From an uncultured Actinomycetes bacterium (GTDB lineage: Bacteria; Actinomycetota; Actinomycetes; Nanopelagicales; Nanopelagicaceae): 64,000 nucleotides of DNA. The position numbers and the translations under genes are program-made. How positions within the stretch are numbered: the stretch's first letter is position 1; the number at the start of each line of letters is the position of its first letter. The notes beneath the pieces were generated by a model. The model was not told the DNA's origin. It did no database searches and saw only the letters and a list, made by a program, of their open reading frames with translations. The stretch lies in the NCBI GenBank assembly GCA_903873185.1, contig CAIQNN010000040.1, forward strand, positions 1 to 64,000. Reading direction: 5' to 3'. This document shows positions 33,519 to 44,179 of the stretch, piece after piece.

Positions 33519-35180
33519 ATGAGTTCAATTCAGGATCAAATCAGCGCGGCGATAGTCGCCATCCTGGAGCGCTCGCGCGATTTTCTCCAATGTGAAATCC
33601 CACAGGCCATCACGCTCGATCGCCCCAAGAACCGCGATCACGGAGACTATGCCACTTCTATTGCGCTCGCCTTGGCTAAGCCATCCGGAAAGGCGCCACG
33701 TGAGATCGCAGAATTGATTCGAGCTGGCTTAATCGAACTGCCACAGTTTTCTGCCGTTGAAATTGCTGGCCCGGGTTTTATCAACTTAACGCTGGCAACT
33801 GCAAGCCAGGGCGAAGTTTTAAAAACCATCTTGACCAATCGCGAGAAATTCGGAACTGGTAAGGCCATGGCCGGTGTCCGCGTTAACTTGGAATTTATCA
33901 GCGCTAACCCAACTGGGCCATTGCACTTAGGGCATACCCGCTGGGCAGCTGTCGGCGATTCTTTAGGTCGACTACTGACCGCTGCCGGTGCTTGCGTATC
34001 TCGAGAATTTTATGTAAACGATCGTGGCAATCAGATGGAACTTTTTGGTGCCTCGATTCGTACCGCAGCGATGAATTTACCTAGGCCAGAAAATGGTTAT
34101 CACGGCGAATACATTGCCGACTTAGCTGCCGTGATTGTTGCCGAACATCCGGAGTTTGCACTCTTGCCGGAAGCCGAGTCAATCCCTGCCTTCCGTGATG
34201 CTGGTTATGACTTGCAGTTAAAACAACAACAGGATGTGTTAGCGGCATTTGGAACTCATTTTGATATTTGGTTCTCCGAGCGCAGCCTTTATGAAAATGA
34301 TTTCTTTAATCACAGCATGCAACGACTGCGCGATCAGGGTCATACCTTTGAATTAGACGGCGCTACTTGGCTTCGCACCACCGACTTCGGTGACGATAAA
34401 GATCGGGTCATGATTAAGTCCGATGGCACCTTCGCCTATTTCGCCTCTGATTCGGCTTACTACATCAGCAAGCGGGAACGTGGGTTTGAGATCTGCATCT
34501 ACATGTTGGGCGCCGACCATCATGGCTACGTCAATCGCCTAAAGGCAATTGCCGCATGTGCCGGCGATGATCCCGAATACAACATTCATGTTCTGATCGG
34601 ACAAATGGTAAAGATCATGGAAGGCGGCGAAGAACTTAAACTCTCCAAGCGCGCTGGAACCATTATCACGCTTGAAGAATTGGTCGAAAAGGTGGGCGTT
34701 GATGCCGCCCGCTACACCTTGGTTCGTTACCCGGTTGAAACTCCAATGGTGATGGATGTTGATGTCCTGCGTAGTCGCACCAACGAGAATCCCGTTTATT
34801 ACGTGCAATATGCGCACGCGCGAATTTGTGCCGTCCTACGTAATGCCACCGAGTTAGGCATTAAATTTGGCGCGGATTTTGCTGCTGATTACGAACTCTT
34901 GGTCAATCCACGAGAGCGCGAACTAATTGGCTTGCTTGGCGAATTTCCTCGAGTCGTTAGCGGCGCCGCCGAACTTCGCGAGCCACATCGTGTTGCTCGA
35001 TATGTCGAAGAACTTGCTGGTGTTTATCACCGTTTCTATAACGATTGCCGCGTACTGCCTATGGGCGAAGAGCCAGCAGAAGCAATCCATTCAGCGCGAG
35101 CTAATCTCTGCCAGGCCACTGCACAAGTTGTTTCGAATGCTTTGTCGCTATTAGGTGTTAGCGCACCGGAGCGGATGTAA
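33519..35180 (+). CDS. argS: Arginyl-tRNA synthetase
   Basis: Class I synthetase charging tRNA-Arg. 553 residues. N-terminal additional domain 1-115; the HIGH motif appears as HLGH at 136-139 in SANPTGPLHLGHTRWAAVGD; the KMSKS counterpart is the degenerate KLSKRAG near 376, as is normal for this enzyme. DALR anticodon-binding domain from about 430 (YVQYAHARICAVLRNA). First gene of argS-lysA-hom-thrC-thrB, the conserved actinobacterial order; lysA follows after 2 nt. Confidence 0.96.
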   Translation: MSSIQDQISAAIVAILERSRDFLQCEIPQAITLDRPKNRDHGDYATSIALALAKPSGKAPREIAELIRAGLIELPQFSAVEIAGPGFINLTLATASQGEVLKTILTNREKFGTGKAMAGVRVNLEFISANPTGPLHLGHTRWAAVGDSLGRLLTAAGACVSREFYVNDRGNQMELFGASIRTAAMNLPRPENGYHGEYIADLAAVIVAEHPEFALLPEAESIPAFRDAGYDLQLKQQQDVLAAFGTHFDIWFSERSLYENDFFNHSMQRLRDQGHTFELDGATWLRTTDFGDDKDRVMIKSDGTFAYFASDSAYYISKRERGFEICIYMLGADHHGYVNRLKAIAACAGDDPEYNIHVLIGQMVKIMEGGEELKLSKRAGTIITLEELVEKVGVDAARYTLVRYPVETPMVMDVDVLRSRTNENPVYYVQYAHARICAVLRNATELGIKFGADFAADYELLVNPRERELIGLLGEFPRVVSGAAELREPHRVARYVEELAGVYHRFYNDCRVLPMGEEPAEAIHSARANLCQATAQVVSNALSLLGVSAPERM

Positions 35181-35182
35181 TC

Positions 35183-36550
35183 ATGGCCAACCATCCAGAT
35201 CCACATTTTGCGCCCGAAGTTTTTTCTGCTCATTCAGAATTTGGTGCAAATGAATTGACCATCGGCGGCTGCTCTGCAATTGGGTTGGCAAAAGAATTTG
35301 GCACTCCATTATTTGTTTTGGACGAACTAGATTTTCGCGAGCGAGCCTTGGCTTGGAAGAGCGCACTAGAGAGCAGTTTTGGAAGCCATGCTGGATCGGT
35401 TTTCTACGCCGCAAAATCTTTTATCAGCGTTGAAGTTGCAAAATGGATTGCTGAAATCGGAGTCGGGATCGATGTCTGTTCTGCTGGTGAGTTAAATATC
35501 GCGCTCGCGGCAAATTTTCCCGTCGATCGAATTGAAGTTCATGGAAACAACAAGTCTGAAGCGGAAATTGCCCAAGCCATTGCGGTCGGAGTTCGTTCCA
35601 TCGTGGTCGATTCATTCCAAGAAATTGAACGAGTTGCACGGTTGGCTGCCGCTGCGGGCGTAACTCAGAATGTATTCTTGCGCCTCACCGCGGGGATCGA
35701 AGCGCACACTCACGAATTTATTTCTACTGCTCACGAAGATGTGAAATTTGGATTTTCAATTGCCAGTGGATCGGCTTGGAAAGCGATCGAAGCGGTTGAA
35801 GAAGCTACCTCGCTGCGACTACTTGGTTTGCATTCACATATCGGATCACAAATTTTTGGTATCGAAGGTTTTGCAATAGCGGCCTCGCGCCTGATCGATC
35901 TGCTGGCAAAATATCGCGACCATTTTGATCGCCAGCTTCCAGAACTTGATCTTGGCGGCGGCTACGGAATCGCTTATCTACCAGGAGAAGAATCCGAAGT
36001 TCCAATGCGCGTTATGAGTGAATTGGCTGCAGTTGTTAAGGCGGAATGTGAAAAGCACAACCTCCAAGTTCCCCATATCTCGATCGAACCAGGTCGGGCA
36101 ATTGTGGGCCCAACGACTACAACACTTTATGAAGTTGGAACAACGAAGAGCGTTGAACTTGATGGCGGCTTAACTCGTCGCTACATCGCAGTTGATGGTG
36201 GCATGAGCGACAACATTCGACCGGCACTTTACGGCGCCCAGTACTACGCGCTCCTTGCAAATCGAATTTCCTCACGCCCAACAACTTCCAGTCGAGTCGT
36301 AGGAAAACATTGCGAAACCGGCGATATCGTGATTCGCGAAATTGAATTGCCGGAAGATATTGGTCCAGGGGATTTGTTGGCTGTTCCAGCTACTGGGGCG
36401 TATCACCGCAGCATGGCGAGCAATTACAACGCGCTACCGCGACCTGCCGTCATAGCCGTAAAGAATGGCAAAGCCCGCTTAATTCTTCGCCGAGAAACCC
36501 AAGACGACTTGCTGAGGCTCGATGTTGTTGAGCCAGAGCGTTCAATCTAG
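35183..36550 (+). CDS. lysA: Diaminopimelate decarboxylase
   Basis: PLP enzyme converting meso-diaminopimelate to L-lysine, last step of lysine synthesis. 455 residues. The PLP Lys is in VFYAAKSF near 75; HSHIGSQ near 214-220, LDLGGGYGI near 254 and EPGRAIVGP near 296 are the standard motifs; CETGD near 372 supplies the subunit-interface Cys. ATG two bases after the argS stop, so translation is coupled. Followed by hom after 12 bp. Confidence 0.96.
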   Translation: MANHPDPHFAPEVFSAHSEFGANELTIGGCSAIGLAKEFGTPLFVLDELDFRERALAWKSALESSFGSHAGSVFYAAKSFISVEVAKWIAEIGVGIDVCSAGELNIALAANFPVDRIEVHGNNKSEAEIAQAIAVGVRSIVVDSFQEIERVARLAAAAGVTQNVFLRLTAGIEAHTHEFISTAHEDVKFGFSIASGSAWKAIEAVEEATSLRLLGLHSHIGSQIFGIEGFAIAASRLIDLLAKYRDHFDRQLPELDLGGGYGIAYLPGEESEVPMRVMSELAAVVKAECEKHNLQVPHISIEPGRAIVGPTTTTLYEVGTTKSVELDGGLTRRYIAVDGGMSDNIRPALYGAQYYALLANRISSRPTTSSRVVGKHCETGDIVIREIELPEDIGPGDLLAVPATGAYHRSMASNYNALPRPAVIAVKNGKARLILRRETQDDLLRLDVVEPERSI

Positions 36551-36562
36551 AAGAATGGCCCT

Positions 36563-37879
36563 GTGATGAAGCGCGAACGGAAATTGTTACGAGTAGGAAT
36601 GCTCGGCTGCGGCGTTGTTGGCGCTGAAGTTGCACGACTCATGGTCGCTAACCAAGATGACTTGGCTGCCAGGTCTGGCGCCGGTCTGGAAATTGTAAAG
36701 ATTTCGGTCCGCGATCTTTCGATCCCAAGACCAGGAATCGCCGCCGAACTTTTCACAACTGATTCCGAATCGATCGTTAACGATCCAAATATCGATCTAG
36801 TAATTGAAGTTATGGGCGGTATAGAGCCAGCTCGTCACTTAATTTTGACGGCGATGAAAAATGGCAAGGCAGTAGTTACCGCCAATAAGGCGCTGCTTGC
36901 TAAACACGGTGCTGAACTCTTTCATGCCTCCGATGAGGCCGACGTGGATTTCTATTACGAAGCCGCCGTTGCGGGCGCAATTCCAATTCTTCGTCCACTA
37001 GCAGAATCCTTAGTGGGTGACCGAGTCGAGCGCGTAATGGGCATTATTAATGGCACCACCAATTACATTCTGACCAAAATGCACGAGGACGGTACTTCCT
37101 TTGAAGATGCGCTAAATGAGGCGCAACTGCTTGGTTATGCAGAGGCCGATCCCACAGCTGATATCGAAAGCTTCGACGCTGCGGCAAAGGCCGCGATCTT
37201 GGCGGGCTTGGCTTTCCACACCCAAGTAACTGATGAAGATGTTTATCGGGAGGGAATCTCCAAGATCACTTCAGATGATGTGGCCGTAGCAAAAGAGATG
37301 GGCTTTGTAATTAAACTCTTGGCCATCGCAGAAGCCAATGAAGTTCACGGCAGTGATGAAGAGACCATCACAGTGCGCGTTCATCCAACAATGATTCCAA
37401 AGAATCATCCCTTGGCTTCAGTTCGCGAAGCTTTTAACGCGGTTTTCGTTCAGTGCCAATCGGCCGGTGAATTGATGTTCTACGGTCGTGGCGCTGGCGG
37501 TGTGCCAACGGCTTCGGCAATTCTGGGAGATTTAGTTGCAGTCGCGCGAAATCGAATCGAGGGCAGCTTGGGACCAACCGAGACTGATTATGCCGATCTC
37601 GATATTGCGCCAATGGGCGTTACTAAAACTAGGTATTTAATTCGCCTCGAAGTTATGGATGTCCCAGGCGTACTAGCTTCGGTCGCAGCAACCTTCGCCA
37701 TGAATGATGTTTCAATTCTCACTGTTCGCCAAGATGGTCGTGGCGCAGATGCGGAACTGATTGTCTTAACGCACATCGCAACAGAAGCGGCACTTGCATC
37801 AACTGTTGACCAATTGGCAAAACTGCATGTTGTAAAAGATGTTCTAAGTGTCATCAGAGTTGAAGGAGTTCCCGTATGA
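36563..37879 (+). CDS. hom: Homoserine dehydrogenase
   Basis: Reduces aspartate semialdehyde to homoserine, branch point to threonine and methionine. 438 residues: NAD(P) domain with [17 protein letters not shown] near 11, catalytic domain with [14 protein letters not shown] near 162 and [22 protein letters not shown] near 195-217, C-terminal ACT domain about 350-430, which gives threonine feedback control in relatives. GTG 36563 and ATG 36566 are adjacent start options. Stop overlaps thrC in ATGA. Confidence 0.96.
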   Translation: MMKRERKLLRVGMLGCGVVGAEVARLMVANQDDLAARSGAGLEIVKISVRDLSIPRPGIAAELFTTDSESIVNDPNIDLVIEVMGGIEPARHLILTAMKNGKAVVTANKALLAKHGAELFHASDEADVDFYYEAAVAGAIPILRPLAESLVGDRVERVMGIINGTTNYILTKMHEDGTSFEDALNEAQLLGYAEADPTADIESFDAAAKAAILAGLAFHTQVTDEDVYREGISKITSDDVAVAKEMGFVIKLLAIAEANEVHGSDEETITVRVHPTMIPKNHPLASVREAFNAVFVQCQSAGELMFYGRGAGGVPTASAILGDLVAVARNRIEGSLGPTETDYADLDIAPMGVTKTRYLIRLEVMDVPGVLASVAATFAMNDVSILTVRQDGRGADAELIVLTHIATEAALASTVDQLAKLHVVKDVLSVIRVEGVPV

Positions 37880-38952
37880 GTACACCACGCCTACTCTCTC
37901 GCCAATGGCTTGGAGTAATCGATGAGTATCGCGATCGCCTACCCGTTTCAGATGCCACCCCAGTAGTAACACTTCGCGAAGGTGGTACGCCGCTAGTTAT
38001 GGCCTGCGTGCTTTCAGATATGTTGGATAACGAAGTTTGGTTAAAGGTCGAAGGTGCAAATCCAACTGGCTCCTTTAAAGATCGCGGCATGACTATGGCG
38101 ATTTCGAAGGCGGCCGAAGAGGGCGCAAAAGCAGTGATCTGTGCTTCTACCGGCAATACCAGCGCAAGCGCCGCGGCCTATGCCACAAAAGCCGGAATGA
38201 CTCCAGTTGTATTGGTTCCACAAGGAAAAATTGCGATGGGAAAGTTAGCCCAGGCGATTGCCCATGGCGCTACTTTGATTCAAGTAGATGGCAACTTCGA
38301 TGATTGTTTAACATTGGCCCGCGATTTAGCTACTAAATATCCAGTTGCCTTGGTTAACTCGGTCAATCCGTATCGCATCGAAGGTCAAAAGACCGCCGCC
38401 TTTGAAATTGTTGACTTGTTGGGCGAAGCCCCAGATTTACATGTCCTGCCAGTTGGCAACGCGGGAAATATCACTGCTTATTGGAAGGGCTACCAGGAGT
38501 ACTACGCCGATGGCATCGCTACCCAGCTGCCACAGATGTGGGGATTCCAAGCGGCCGGTTCGGCGCCGATTGTGCTCAATCATGTCGTGACAAACCCGGA
38601 GACGATCGCAACTGCAATTCGAATTGGAAACCCAGCTTCATGGGCGCAAGCAATTTCGGCCAGAGATACCTCTGGTGGCCTGATCGATTCCGTTACTGAC
38701 GATGAAATCTTGAGTGCCTATCGATTGGTTGCCGCTAAAGAAGGTGTCTTCGTTGAACCATCGAGCGCCGCCGGAATTGCCGGACTAATTAAAAAGAAAG
38801 CCGAGGGAAAGTTGCCCAAGGATAAGAAGATTGTGATTACCGTTACTGGCAATGGTTTAAAAGATGTTCAATGGGTGATCGATGGTGCAGGTGCGCCAAT
38901 TCTGATTCCGGTTGATATCGATCGCGCGGCCGCAGCAATGGGATTGGCATAA
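37876..38952 (+). CDS. thrC: Threonine synthase
   Basis: PLP enzyme turning O-phosphohomoserine into threonine. 358 residues. PLP Lys in [11 protein letters not shown] near 57-67; the phosphate loop [13 protein letters not shown] near 194 and SSAAGIAGL near 297 are typical of the actinobacterial short form. AAGGAG lies 7 nt before the ATG, which overlaps the hom stop, so coupled translation is expected. Confidence 0.96.
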   Translation: MSTPRLLSRQWLGVIDEYRDRLPVSDATPVVTLREGGTPLVMACVLSDMLDNEVWLKVEGANPTGSFKDRGMTMAISKAAEEGAKAVICASTGNTSASAAAYATKAGMTPVVLVPQGKIAMGKLAQAIAHGATLIQVDGNFDDCLTLARDLATKYPVALVNSVNPYRIEGQKTAAFEIVDLLGEAPDLHVLPVGNAGNITAYWKGYQEYYADGIATQLPQMWGFQAAGSAPIVLNHVVTNPETIATAIRIGNPASWAQAISARDTSGGLIDSVTDDEILSAYRLVAAKEGVFVEPSSAAGIAGLIKKKAEGKLPKDKKIVITVTGNGLKDVQWVIDGAGAPILIPVDIDRAAAAMGLA

Positions 38953-38954
38953 CA

Positions 38955-39887
38955 ATGGCCGCAGCAATGAATCGGCTAACTTTTCGAGCAACGATGGCGC
39001 AGGTCAGCGTTCCGGCTTCTAGTGCAAACTTAGGCCCGGGCTTTGATTCTCTCTGTTTAGCGCTAGATATCCGAGATAGATATGCCGCTCAAATTCTCGA
39101 TGAAGCAATCTTTGATGTTGATATTACGGGCGAAGGCGCCGATGAGATTAAACGCGATGCCAAAAATTTGGTAATTAAATCGATGATGCACGGCTTTGAA
39201 TTTATGGGCAGCAAACCTCGTGGCCTTGCGCTTAGAGCTCTTAACGCAATCCCACAAGGTCGCGGATTAGGCTCTTCGGCTAGTGCAATAGTTGGAGGCT
39301 TAGCTTTGGCACGCGCTCTCGTTCTTTCTGGCGAGCAATACATGAGCGATGAAGATTTAGTTGCGCTCGGAACAGAACTCGAAGGTCATCCCGACAATAT
39401 CGCGGCAGCTTTTTATGGTGGCGCAACTATCGCTTGGATGGAAGAGAGCCACGGGCAGAACTTTGGTCGCGGAGTTTCACTGACGGTTGATCCTCGGATT
39501 AAAGCGATTCTCTTCTTACCTGAAACTCATTTGGCCACTACAAAGGCCAGAAAGTTATTACCTGAGTTGGTACCCCATCGCGATGCAGCGGCGAATGTTG
39601 CTCGCTCAGCGCTGATGGTTCATGCCCTGACTGATCGCCCTGATCTGCTATTTGCTGCGACTCAAGATTTCCTCCACCAGGAATATCGCGGCGAGGCCAT
39701 GCCAAAATCCTTGGCACTAATCAGGAAATTGCGCGCGGCCGGTGTAGCTGCAACAGTCTCTGGCGCTGGACCAGCGGTTCTCGTTTTACATATCGGGAAC
39801 GAGCTGGAAGCGGCTGAAATCATGAAGAGCGCTCCCGATTCCTTCGCCGCGCTTTCGGTCAATATCTCGCCTATCGGGGTCCAATAA
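38955..39887 (+). CDS. thrB: Homoserine kinase
   Basis: GHMP-family kinase that phosphorylates homoserine. 310 residues. VPASSANLGPGFDSLCLALDI near 17-37 and the ATP loop PQGRGLGSSASAIVGGLALAR near 97-117 are clear; LEGHPDNIAAAFYGGA near 140 follows. ATG 38955 and an in-frame ATG at 38967 are both possible; neither has a good ribosome site, and the gene starts 2 nt after thrC. Last gene of the aspartate-family operon. Confidence 0.95.
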   Translation: MAAAMNRLTFRATMAQVSVPASSANLGPGFDSLCLALDIRDRYAAQILDEAIFDVDITGEGADEIKRDAKNLVIKSMMHGFEFMGSKPRGLALRALNAIPQGRGLGSSASAIVGGLALARALVLSGEQYMSDEDLVALGTELEGHPDNIAAAFYGGATIAWMEESHGQNFGRGVSLTVDPRIKAILFLPETHLATTKARKLLPELVPHRDAAANVARSALMVHALTDRPDLLFAATQDFLHQEYRGEAMPKSLALIRKLRAAGVAATVSGAGPAVLVLHIGNELEAAEIMKSAPDSFAALSVNISPIGVQ

Positions 39888-39904
39888 CAGACCTGGCGCG
39901 GGAA

Positions 39905-40096
39905 TTGCTATCAAGTGATTTTTTATGCTACCTTTCTGACGTCTGAAGATCACGCTATTTCGTGAGTCGACAAAAATCCTAAAAAAATTCTTCAGATTTT
40001 ACTTATATCTCTAGTTCCATTGGGCTGCGCTGCAGTTCGCGAACTAGGAACACCCCCCACCAATATCCATAAGAGAAATGAAACTAAAAGAAGAAA
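39905..40096 (+). promoter_or_regulatory. rho promoter and leader with alternative hairpins
   Basis: TTGCTA (39905-39910), 18 bp, TACCTT (39929-39934) form a reasonable promoter, giving a leader of about 155 nt. CTAGTTC (40011-40017) pairs with GAACTAG (40041-40047), and GTTCGCGAAC (40035-40044) is a palindrome that would compete with it. rho is autoregulated by attenuation in other bacteria, so a long structured leader is notable; mechanism here is unproven. Confidence 0.5.
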
Positions 40097-41791
40097 ATGA
40101 CTGACAAAACAACCACTCGCCCTGGAAAAGAGACTGGCGACCTCTCTGCAATGCTCCTACCTGAACTAAAAAAGGTAGCGGGACAATTGGGGATTGAAGG
40201 TTCGGCCAAACTCACAAAAGCTGCCCTCGTTCAAGCAATTGGCGATCTACAAGCAGCCAACCGGGAAGCGGCAAAGAATGAGCGAGAAGCTCGTCGTGCC
40301 GAGCGCCAAGAGCGCCGCAAAGCGGCCAAAGGCGGAGATGAACCTCGTAACTCGGATAACCGTGATGACGCCGCTGAAGATAACACTCAAGATTCTGATT
40401 CAAACGAAGTAGATAATCGTCGAGATAACGCGCCAGCGCGCGATCGTAACGATCGCAATGATCGTGCTCCCAGAGATCGTAACGATCGCAATGATCGTAA
40501 CGACCGTGCTCCCAGAGATCGCAATGATCGGAATGATCGCAATGATCGGAACGATCGTGGCGGCCGAGACGATCGCAACGACCGTAACCGCCACCGCGAC
40601 CGCGGAAATCGCGATGAACGTGAAATTACTATCTCCGAAGATGATGTCTTGGTCCCAGTCGGCGGCCTGCTAGATATTTTAGAAAATTATGCCTTCATTC
40701 GTACCGCTGGTTACTTGGCCTCTAACAACGATGTCTATGTCTCACTGCAACAGGTGCGACGTTATGGCCTTCGTAAAGGCGATGTAATTACGGGTTCGGT
40801 TCGCCAACCAAGTGAAGGCGAACGCAAAGAGAAGTTCAACGCTTTGGTTCGAGTCGAAACTGTAAACGGCATGGAGCCAGAGAGCGCTCGCGATCGCATC
40901 GAGTTTTCAAAACTAGTTCCACTTTATCCGCAAGATCGTCTGCGCCTTGAGACCGAGCCAAGTATTTTGACTACTCGCGTTATCGATCTGATTGCGCCAA
41001 TCGGTAAGGGACAACGCGGTCTGATTGTTTCGCCACCAAAGGCTGGAAAGACTATGGTCCTTCAGGCAATTGCTAATGCGATTACTACTAACAACCCGGA
41101 ATGTCACTTGATGGTTGTTCTAGTTGATGAGCGTCCAGAAGAAGTAACCGATATGCAGCGTTCGGTGAAAGGTGAGGTTATTGCCTCTACCTTCGATCGT
41201 CCCGCTGATGATCACACCGCTGTTGCTGAACTCGCAATCGAGCGCGCAAAGCGTTTGGTTGAATTAGGTCACGACGTTGTAGTCCTGCTGGATTCCATTA
41301 CTCGTTTGGGTCGCGCTTACAACATTGCCGCCCCAGCATCAGGTCGAATCCTTTCTGGTGGCGTTGATTCTGCCGCGCTCTATCCGCCTAAGAAGTTCTT
41401 CGGTGCTGCTAGAAATATCGAGAATGGTGGTTCGTTGACCATTCTTGCGACCGCTCTGGTTGAGACCGGCTCCAAGATGGATGAAGTTATCTTCGAAGAG
41501 TTCAAGGGCACAGGAAATATGGAACTCAAGCTTGATCGCAAACTTGCTGATAAGCGAATTTTCCCAGCGGTCGACGTTGATGCATCCGGTACCCGTAAGG
41601 AAGAAATTTTGATGGGCACCGAAGAGCTAAATATCGTTTGGCGCCTTCGTCGAGTGCTTCATGCCCTCGAGCCACAGCAAGCTCTTGAGCTGCTTTTAGA
41701 GAAGATGAAGGGCACCAAGTCCAACGTCGAGTTCCTGATGCAGATCCAAAAGACGGTTATCGCCGATAGTTCAGGCTCAAAGAACGGCTAA
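40097..41791 (+). CDS. rho: Transcription termination factor Rho with Asn/Asp/Arg repeat insertion
   Basis: Hexameric RNA-dependent ATPase ending transcription at C-rich sites. 564 residues. Rho N-terminal helical domain about 17-52; low-complexity charged insertion about 54-176 with many RNDRNDR-type repeats; RNA-binding cold-shock domain from about 178; ATPase core with Walker A SPPKAGKT near 312-319, [11 protein letters not shown] near 343 and [13 protein letters not shown] near 396. Inserted Arg-rich segments are known in actinobacterial Rho and raise RNA affinity; here it is made of a strict N-D-R repeat encoded by tandem DNA repeats. AAAAGAAGAA precedes the ATG. Confidence 0.96.
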   Translation: MTDKTTTRPGKETGDLSAMLLPELKKVAGQLGIEGSAKLTKAALVQAIGDLQAANREAAKNEREARRAERQERRKAAKGGDEPRNSDNRDDAAEDNTQDSDSNEVDNRRDNAPARDRNDRNDRAPRDRNDRNDRNDRAPRDRNDRNDRNDRNDRGGRDDRNDRNRHRDRGNRDEREITISEDDVLVPVGGLLDILENYAFIRTAGYLASNNDVYVSLQQVRRYGLRKGDVITGSVRQPSEGERKEKFNALVRVETVNGMEPESARDRIEFSKLVPLYPQDRLRLETEPSILTTRVIDLIAPIGKGQRGLIVSPPKAGKTMVLQAIANAITTNNPECHLMVVLVDERPEEVTDMQRSVKGEVIASTFDRPADDHTAVAELAIERAKRLVELGHDVVVLLDSITRLGRAYNIAAPASGRILSGGVDSAALYPPKKFFGAARNIENGGSLTILATALVETGSKMDEVIFEEFKGTGNMELKLDRKLADKRIFPAVDVDASGTRKEEILMGTEELNIVWRLRRVLHALEPQQALELLLEKMKGTKSNVEFLMQIQKTVIADSSGSKNG

Positions 41792-41815
41792 TTTCCGCTG
41801 ATTTCACCATTTGGC

Positions 41816-41841
41816 GCCCCCGCCCAGGCGGGGGCTAGACT
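41816..41841 (+). promoter_or_regulatory. GC-rich hairpin after rho and -10 of rpmE
   Basis: GCCCCCGCC (41816-41824), CA, GGCGGGGGC (41827-41835) form a strong stem without T-run directly after rho; TAGACT at 41836-41841 looks like a -10 for rpmE. The stem may protect the rho 3' end or pause polymerase. Confidence 0.5.
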
Positions 41842-41897
41842 TACCCCTCGCGCTGGTTCCCGGACCTAACCGATCCAGCCCCACTAAGGAGATAACC

Positions 41898-42116
41898 ATG
41901 AAGGCCGATATTCACCCAAATTATTACGAGACCACTGTTACCTGTGGTTGCGGCGAAGTTTTCGTAACTCGCTCAACAAAGGCATCGGGTTCGATCTACG
42001 TAGAAGTTTGCTCCGTTTGCCATCCGTTCTACACGGGTAAGCAACGTATTCTCGATACTGGTGGCCGCGTCGCCAAGTTCGAAGAGCGCTTTGGCAAGGT
42101 CAACGCCGCAAAGTAG
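41898..42116 (+). CDS. rpmE: 50S ribosomal protein L31, zinc-binding form
   Basis: 72 residues from the ATG that follows AAGGAG; a longer in-frame extension upstream from 41811 is rejected. Zinc ligands Cys16 and Cys18 in TCGCGE and Cys38 and Cys41 in CSVCHPFY are complete, so this is the C+ form used when zinc is ample. [25 protein letters not shown] is the family signature. Ends with a strong terminator. Confidence 0.96.
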   Translation: MKADIHPNYYETTVTCGCGEVFVTRSTKASGSIYVEVCSVCHPFYTGKQRILDTGGRVAKFEERFGKVNAAK

Positions 42117-42126
42117 CGATTTTACC

Positions 42127-42176
42127 GAGACCGTTGTTCGCCCCACTAACTCTGGGGCGACGCGGTCTCTTTTTTA
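42127..42176 (+). terminator. Intrinsic terminator after rpmE
   Basis: GAGACCG (42127-42133) pairs with CGGTCTC (42163-42169), with an inner CGCCCC/GGGGCG stem, followed by seven T. Confidence 0.93.
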
Positions 42177-42200
42177 TTCTCGAAGTGAAAGGAGTCGGCA

Positions 42201-43286
42201 ATGAGTAACGATCGCTTTGCATCCGTTAATGATTTAGTAGCGGAATACATTGAGCTTGAGAGAGAACTCGCCGATCCTGCAATTCATAGCGATCCAGGCA
42301 AGGCTCGAAAGCTGGGAAAGCGTTATGCCCATTTAGGTCCAGTTATTGGTGGCTATCGCAAATGGACGGCAGCCGAAGATGATTTAGCAGCAGGAAAAGA
42401 GTTAGCCGCGAGCGATCCAGATTTTGCGGAAGAGATTCCAGCGCTGGAGGTAACGCGCGATCAGGCGGCCCACGAACTTGAAGAGTTGTTATTGCCCCGC
42501 GATCCTAATGATGATCGTGATGTGATTTTGGAAATCAAAGCTGGCGCCGGCGGCGATGAATCAGCGCTCTTTGCTGGTGATCTACTTCGGATGTATATGC
42601 GATTTGCCGAAAAGCAAGGTTGGAAGACCGAAATCATCGACATGACCGAGAGTGATTTAGGCGGCTATAAAGATATTTCCATGGCGGTTAAATCCAAAGG
42701 CACCGCCGAACCGGGGAAAACACCTTATGCAAAATTGAAATTTGAAGGTGGAGTGCACCGAGTTCAGCGAGTTCCTGAGACTGAATCCCAAGGTCGAATC
42801 CACACCTCTGCTGCTGGAGTTTTAGTACTTCCAGAAGCGGAAGAAGTTGAAGTTGATATCAATATGAATGATCTTCGGATCGACGTCTTCCGCTCTAGCG
42901 GTCCAGGCGGTCAGAGCGTTAACACCACCGACTCGGCAGTTCGAATCACTCACGTTCCAACTGGAATTGTCGTTTCGTGCCAAAACGAGAAGAGCCAATT
43001 ACAGAATAAAGAGTCAGCGCTGCGAATTTTGCGCGCGCGAATGTTGGTAGCGGCGCAAGAAGAGCAAGATCGGATTGCCTCGATAGAGCGCAAGAGTCAG
43101 GTTCGCACCGTGGATCGAAGCGAGCGAATTCGTACTTATAACTTTCCAGAAAATCGATTAAGCGATCACCGCGTCAATTTCAAATCAAATAATTTGGATG
43201 CCGTTCTAAATGGCGATCTTGACCCAGTAATTGAGGCGCTGCTCGAAGCCGATAAGGCTGCCAAACTCTCTTCCACCGAGCATTAA
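42201..43286 (+). CDS. prfA: Peptide chain release factor 1
   Basis: Releases peptides at UAA and UAG. 361 residues. The GGQ motif is in [20 protein letters not shown] near 233-252; an acidic helical N-terminal domain and the C-terminal [12 protein letters not shown] stretch are typical. AAAGGAG lies 8-9 nt before the ATG. The RF2 gene end is at the left edge of the window, so both factors are present. prmC, whose product methylates the GGQ Gln, follows after 13 bp. Confidence 0.96.
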   Translation: MSNDRFASVNDLVAEYIELERELADPAIHSDPGKARKLGKRYAHLGPVIGGYRKWTAAEDDLAAGKELAASDPDFAEEIPALEVTRDQAAHELEELLLPRDPNDDRDVILEIKAGAGGDESALFAGDLLRMYMRFAEKQGWKTEIIDMTESDLGGYKDISMAVKSKGTAEPGKTPYAKLKFEGGVHRVQRVPETESQGRIHTSAAGVLVLPEAEEVEVDINMNDLRIDVFRSSGPGGQSVNTTDSAVRITHVPTGIVVSCQNEKSQLQNKESALRILRARMLVAAQEEQDRIASIERKSQVRTVDRSERIRTYNFPENRLSDHRVNFKSNNLDAVLNGDLDPVIEALLEADKAAKLSSTEH

Positions 43287-43299
43287 TAGCGGGTTAGTA

Positions 43300-44142
43300 A
43301 TGGTTCGTGAGCTTCTTCGCTGGGGAAAATCGGAATTGGCTGGGGCAAATATTTCGGGTGTCGATGCCGAACTTCTTCTCGCCTACCTTCTCAATATTTC
43401 CCGAATGGAACTTCATTCCAAGAGCGTTGAACTCGACGTTGTCGAAGCGCAGCGCATAGATGAAGCCTTCCGCGAATTAATCACCCAACGGTTAACCGGT
43501 GAGCCAGTCCAGTACCTAACGGGGGAGGCGCCGTTTCGCTATTTGACGCTAGATGTTGGCCCAGGAGTACTGATCCCGCGGCCAGAGACTGAAGTGCTAG
43601 TAGATGAAGTTTTACATCAGCTGCAACACTTTGATGATCCAGTCTCGATAGTTGATCTTGGCGCTGGAAGTGGAGCGATTGCAATTTCGATTGCATCTGA
43701 AGTAGTGGGCAAGAAAACAGTTCATGTAATCGCGGTTGAAAAATCTTCCGAAGCGCTGGTTTGGTTACAGAAAAATATCGCAAAATTTGATCTACCAATT
43801 AGAACGATTCAAGCCGATGTTGCGGATGCGCTAATTGGAGTTAAATGCGATGTTGTTGTCGCCAACCCGCCATACATTCCGGATTTGGAAAGCTTGCCAC
43901 CCGAGGTAGCAAATTTTGAGCCGGCTATCGCCCTTCGTGGTGGCAGCGATGGGATGGCTATTCCCCATCAATTTATTGTGGCAGCCAGTCGACTGCTCAA
44001 AGGCGGCGGCTTTTTCGCCATGGAGCACCATGAGAGCCAAGTTGAATTAGTTCGAGCTGAACTTTTTGCCGACTTTATTGAGATTAAAATCCATTACGAT
44101 TTGGCGCAGCGTCCCAGATTTACCACCGCAGTTAGAAAATAG
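43300..44142 (+). CDS. prmC: Release factor glutamine methyltransferase
   Basis: SAM-dependent enzyme methylating the GGQ glutamine of release factors. 280 residues. Helical N-terminal domain to about 90, then Rossmann methyltransferase with VDLGAGSGAIAISIA near 121-135 and the NPPY motif in VVANPPYIPD near 186. ATG 43300 gives the expected N-terminus MVRELLRWGKSEL; no strong ribosome site, so coupling to prfA is likely. Confidence 0.95.
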   Translation: MVRELLRWGKSELAGANISGVDAELLLAYLLNISRMELHSKSVELDVVEAQRIDEAFRELITQRLTGEPVQYLTGEAPFRYLTLDVGPGVLIPRPETEVLVDEVLHQLQHFDDPVSIVDLGAGSGAIAISIASEVVGKKTVHVIAVEKSSEALVWLQKNIAKFDLPIRTIQADVADALIGVKCDVVVANPPYIPDLESLPPEVANFEPAIALRGGSDGMAIPHQFIVAASRLLKGGGFFAMEHHESQVELVRAELFADFIEIKIHYDLAQRPRFTTAVRK

Positions 44143-44179
44143 TTGGAAAATTGCTACACGAGCGGATTGGAGCCAGTAA

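Noticed and set aside
40387-40594. Antisense Arg/Ser-rich and Ile-rich frames over the rho insertion
   Set aside because: Shadows of the N-D-R repeat of rho; no start signals.
41811-41897. Longer N-terminus for ribosomal protein L31
   Set aside because: The extension is translated from the rho/rpmE hairpin and promoter; AAGGAG marks ATG 41898.
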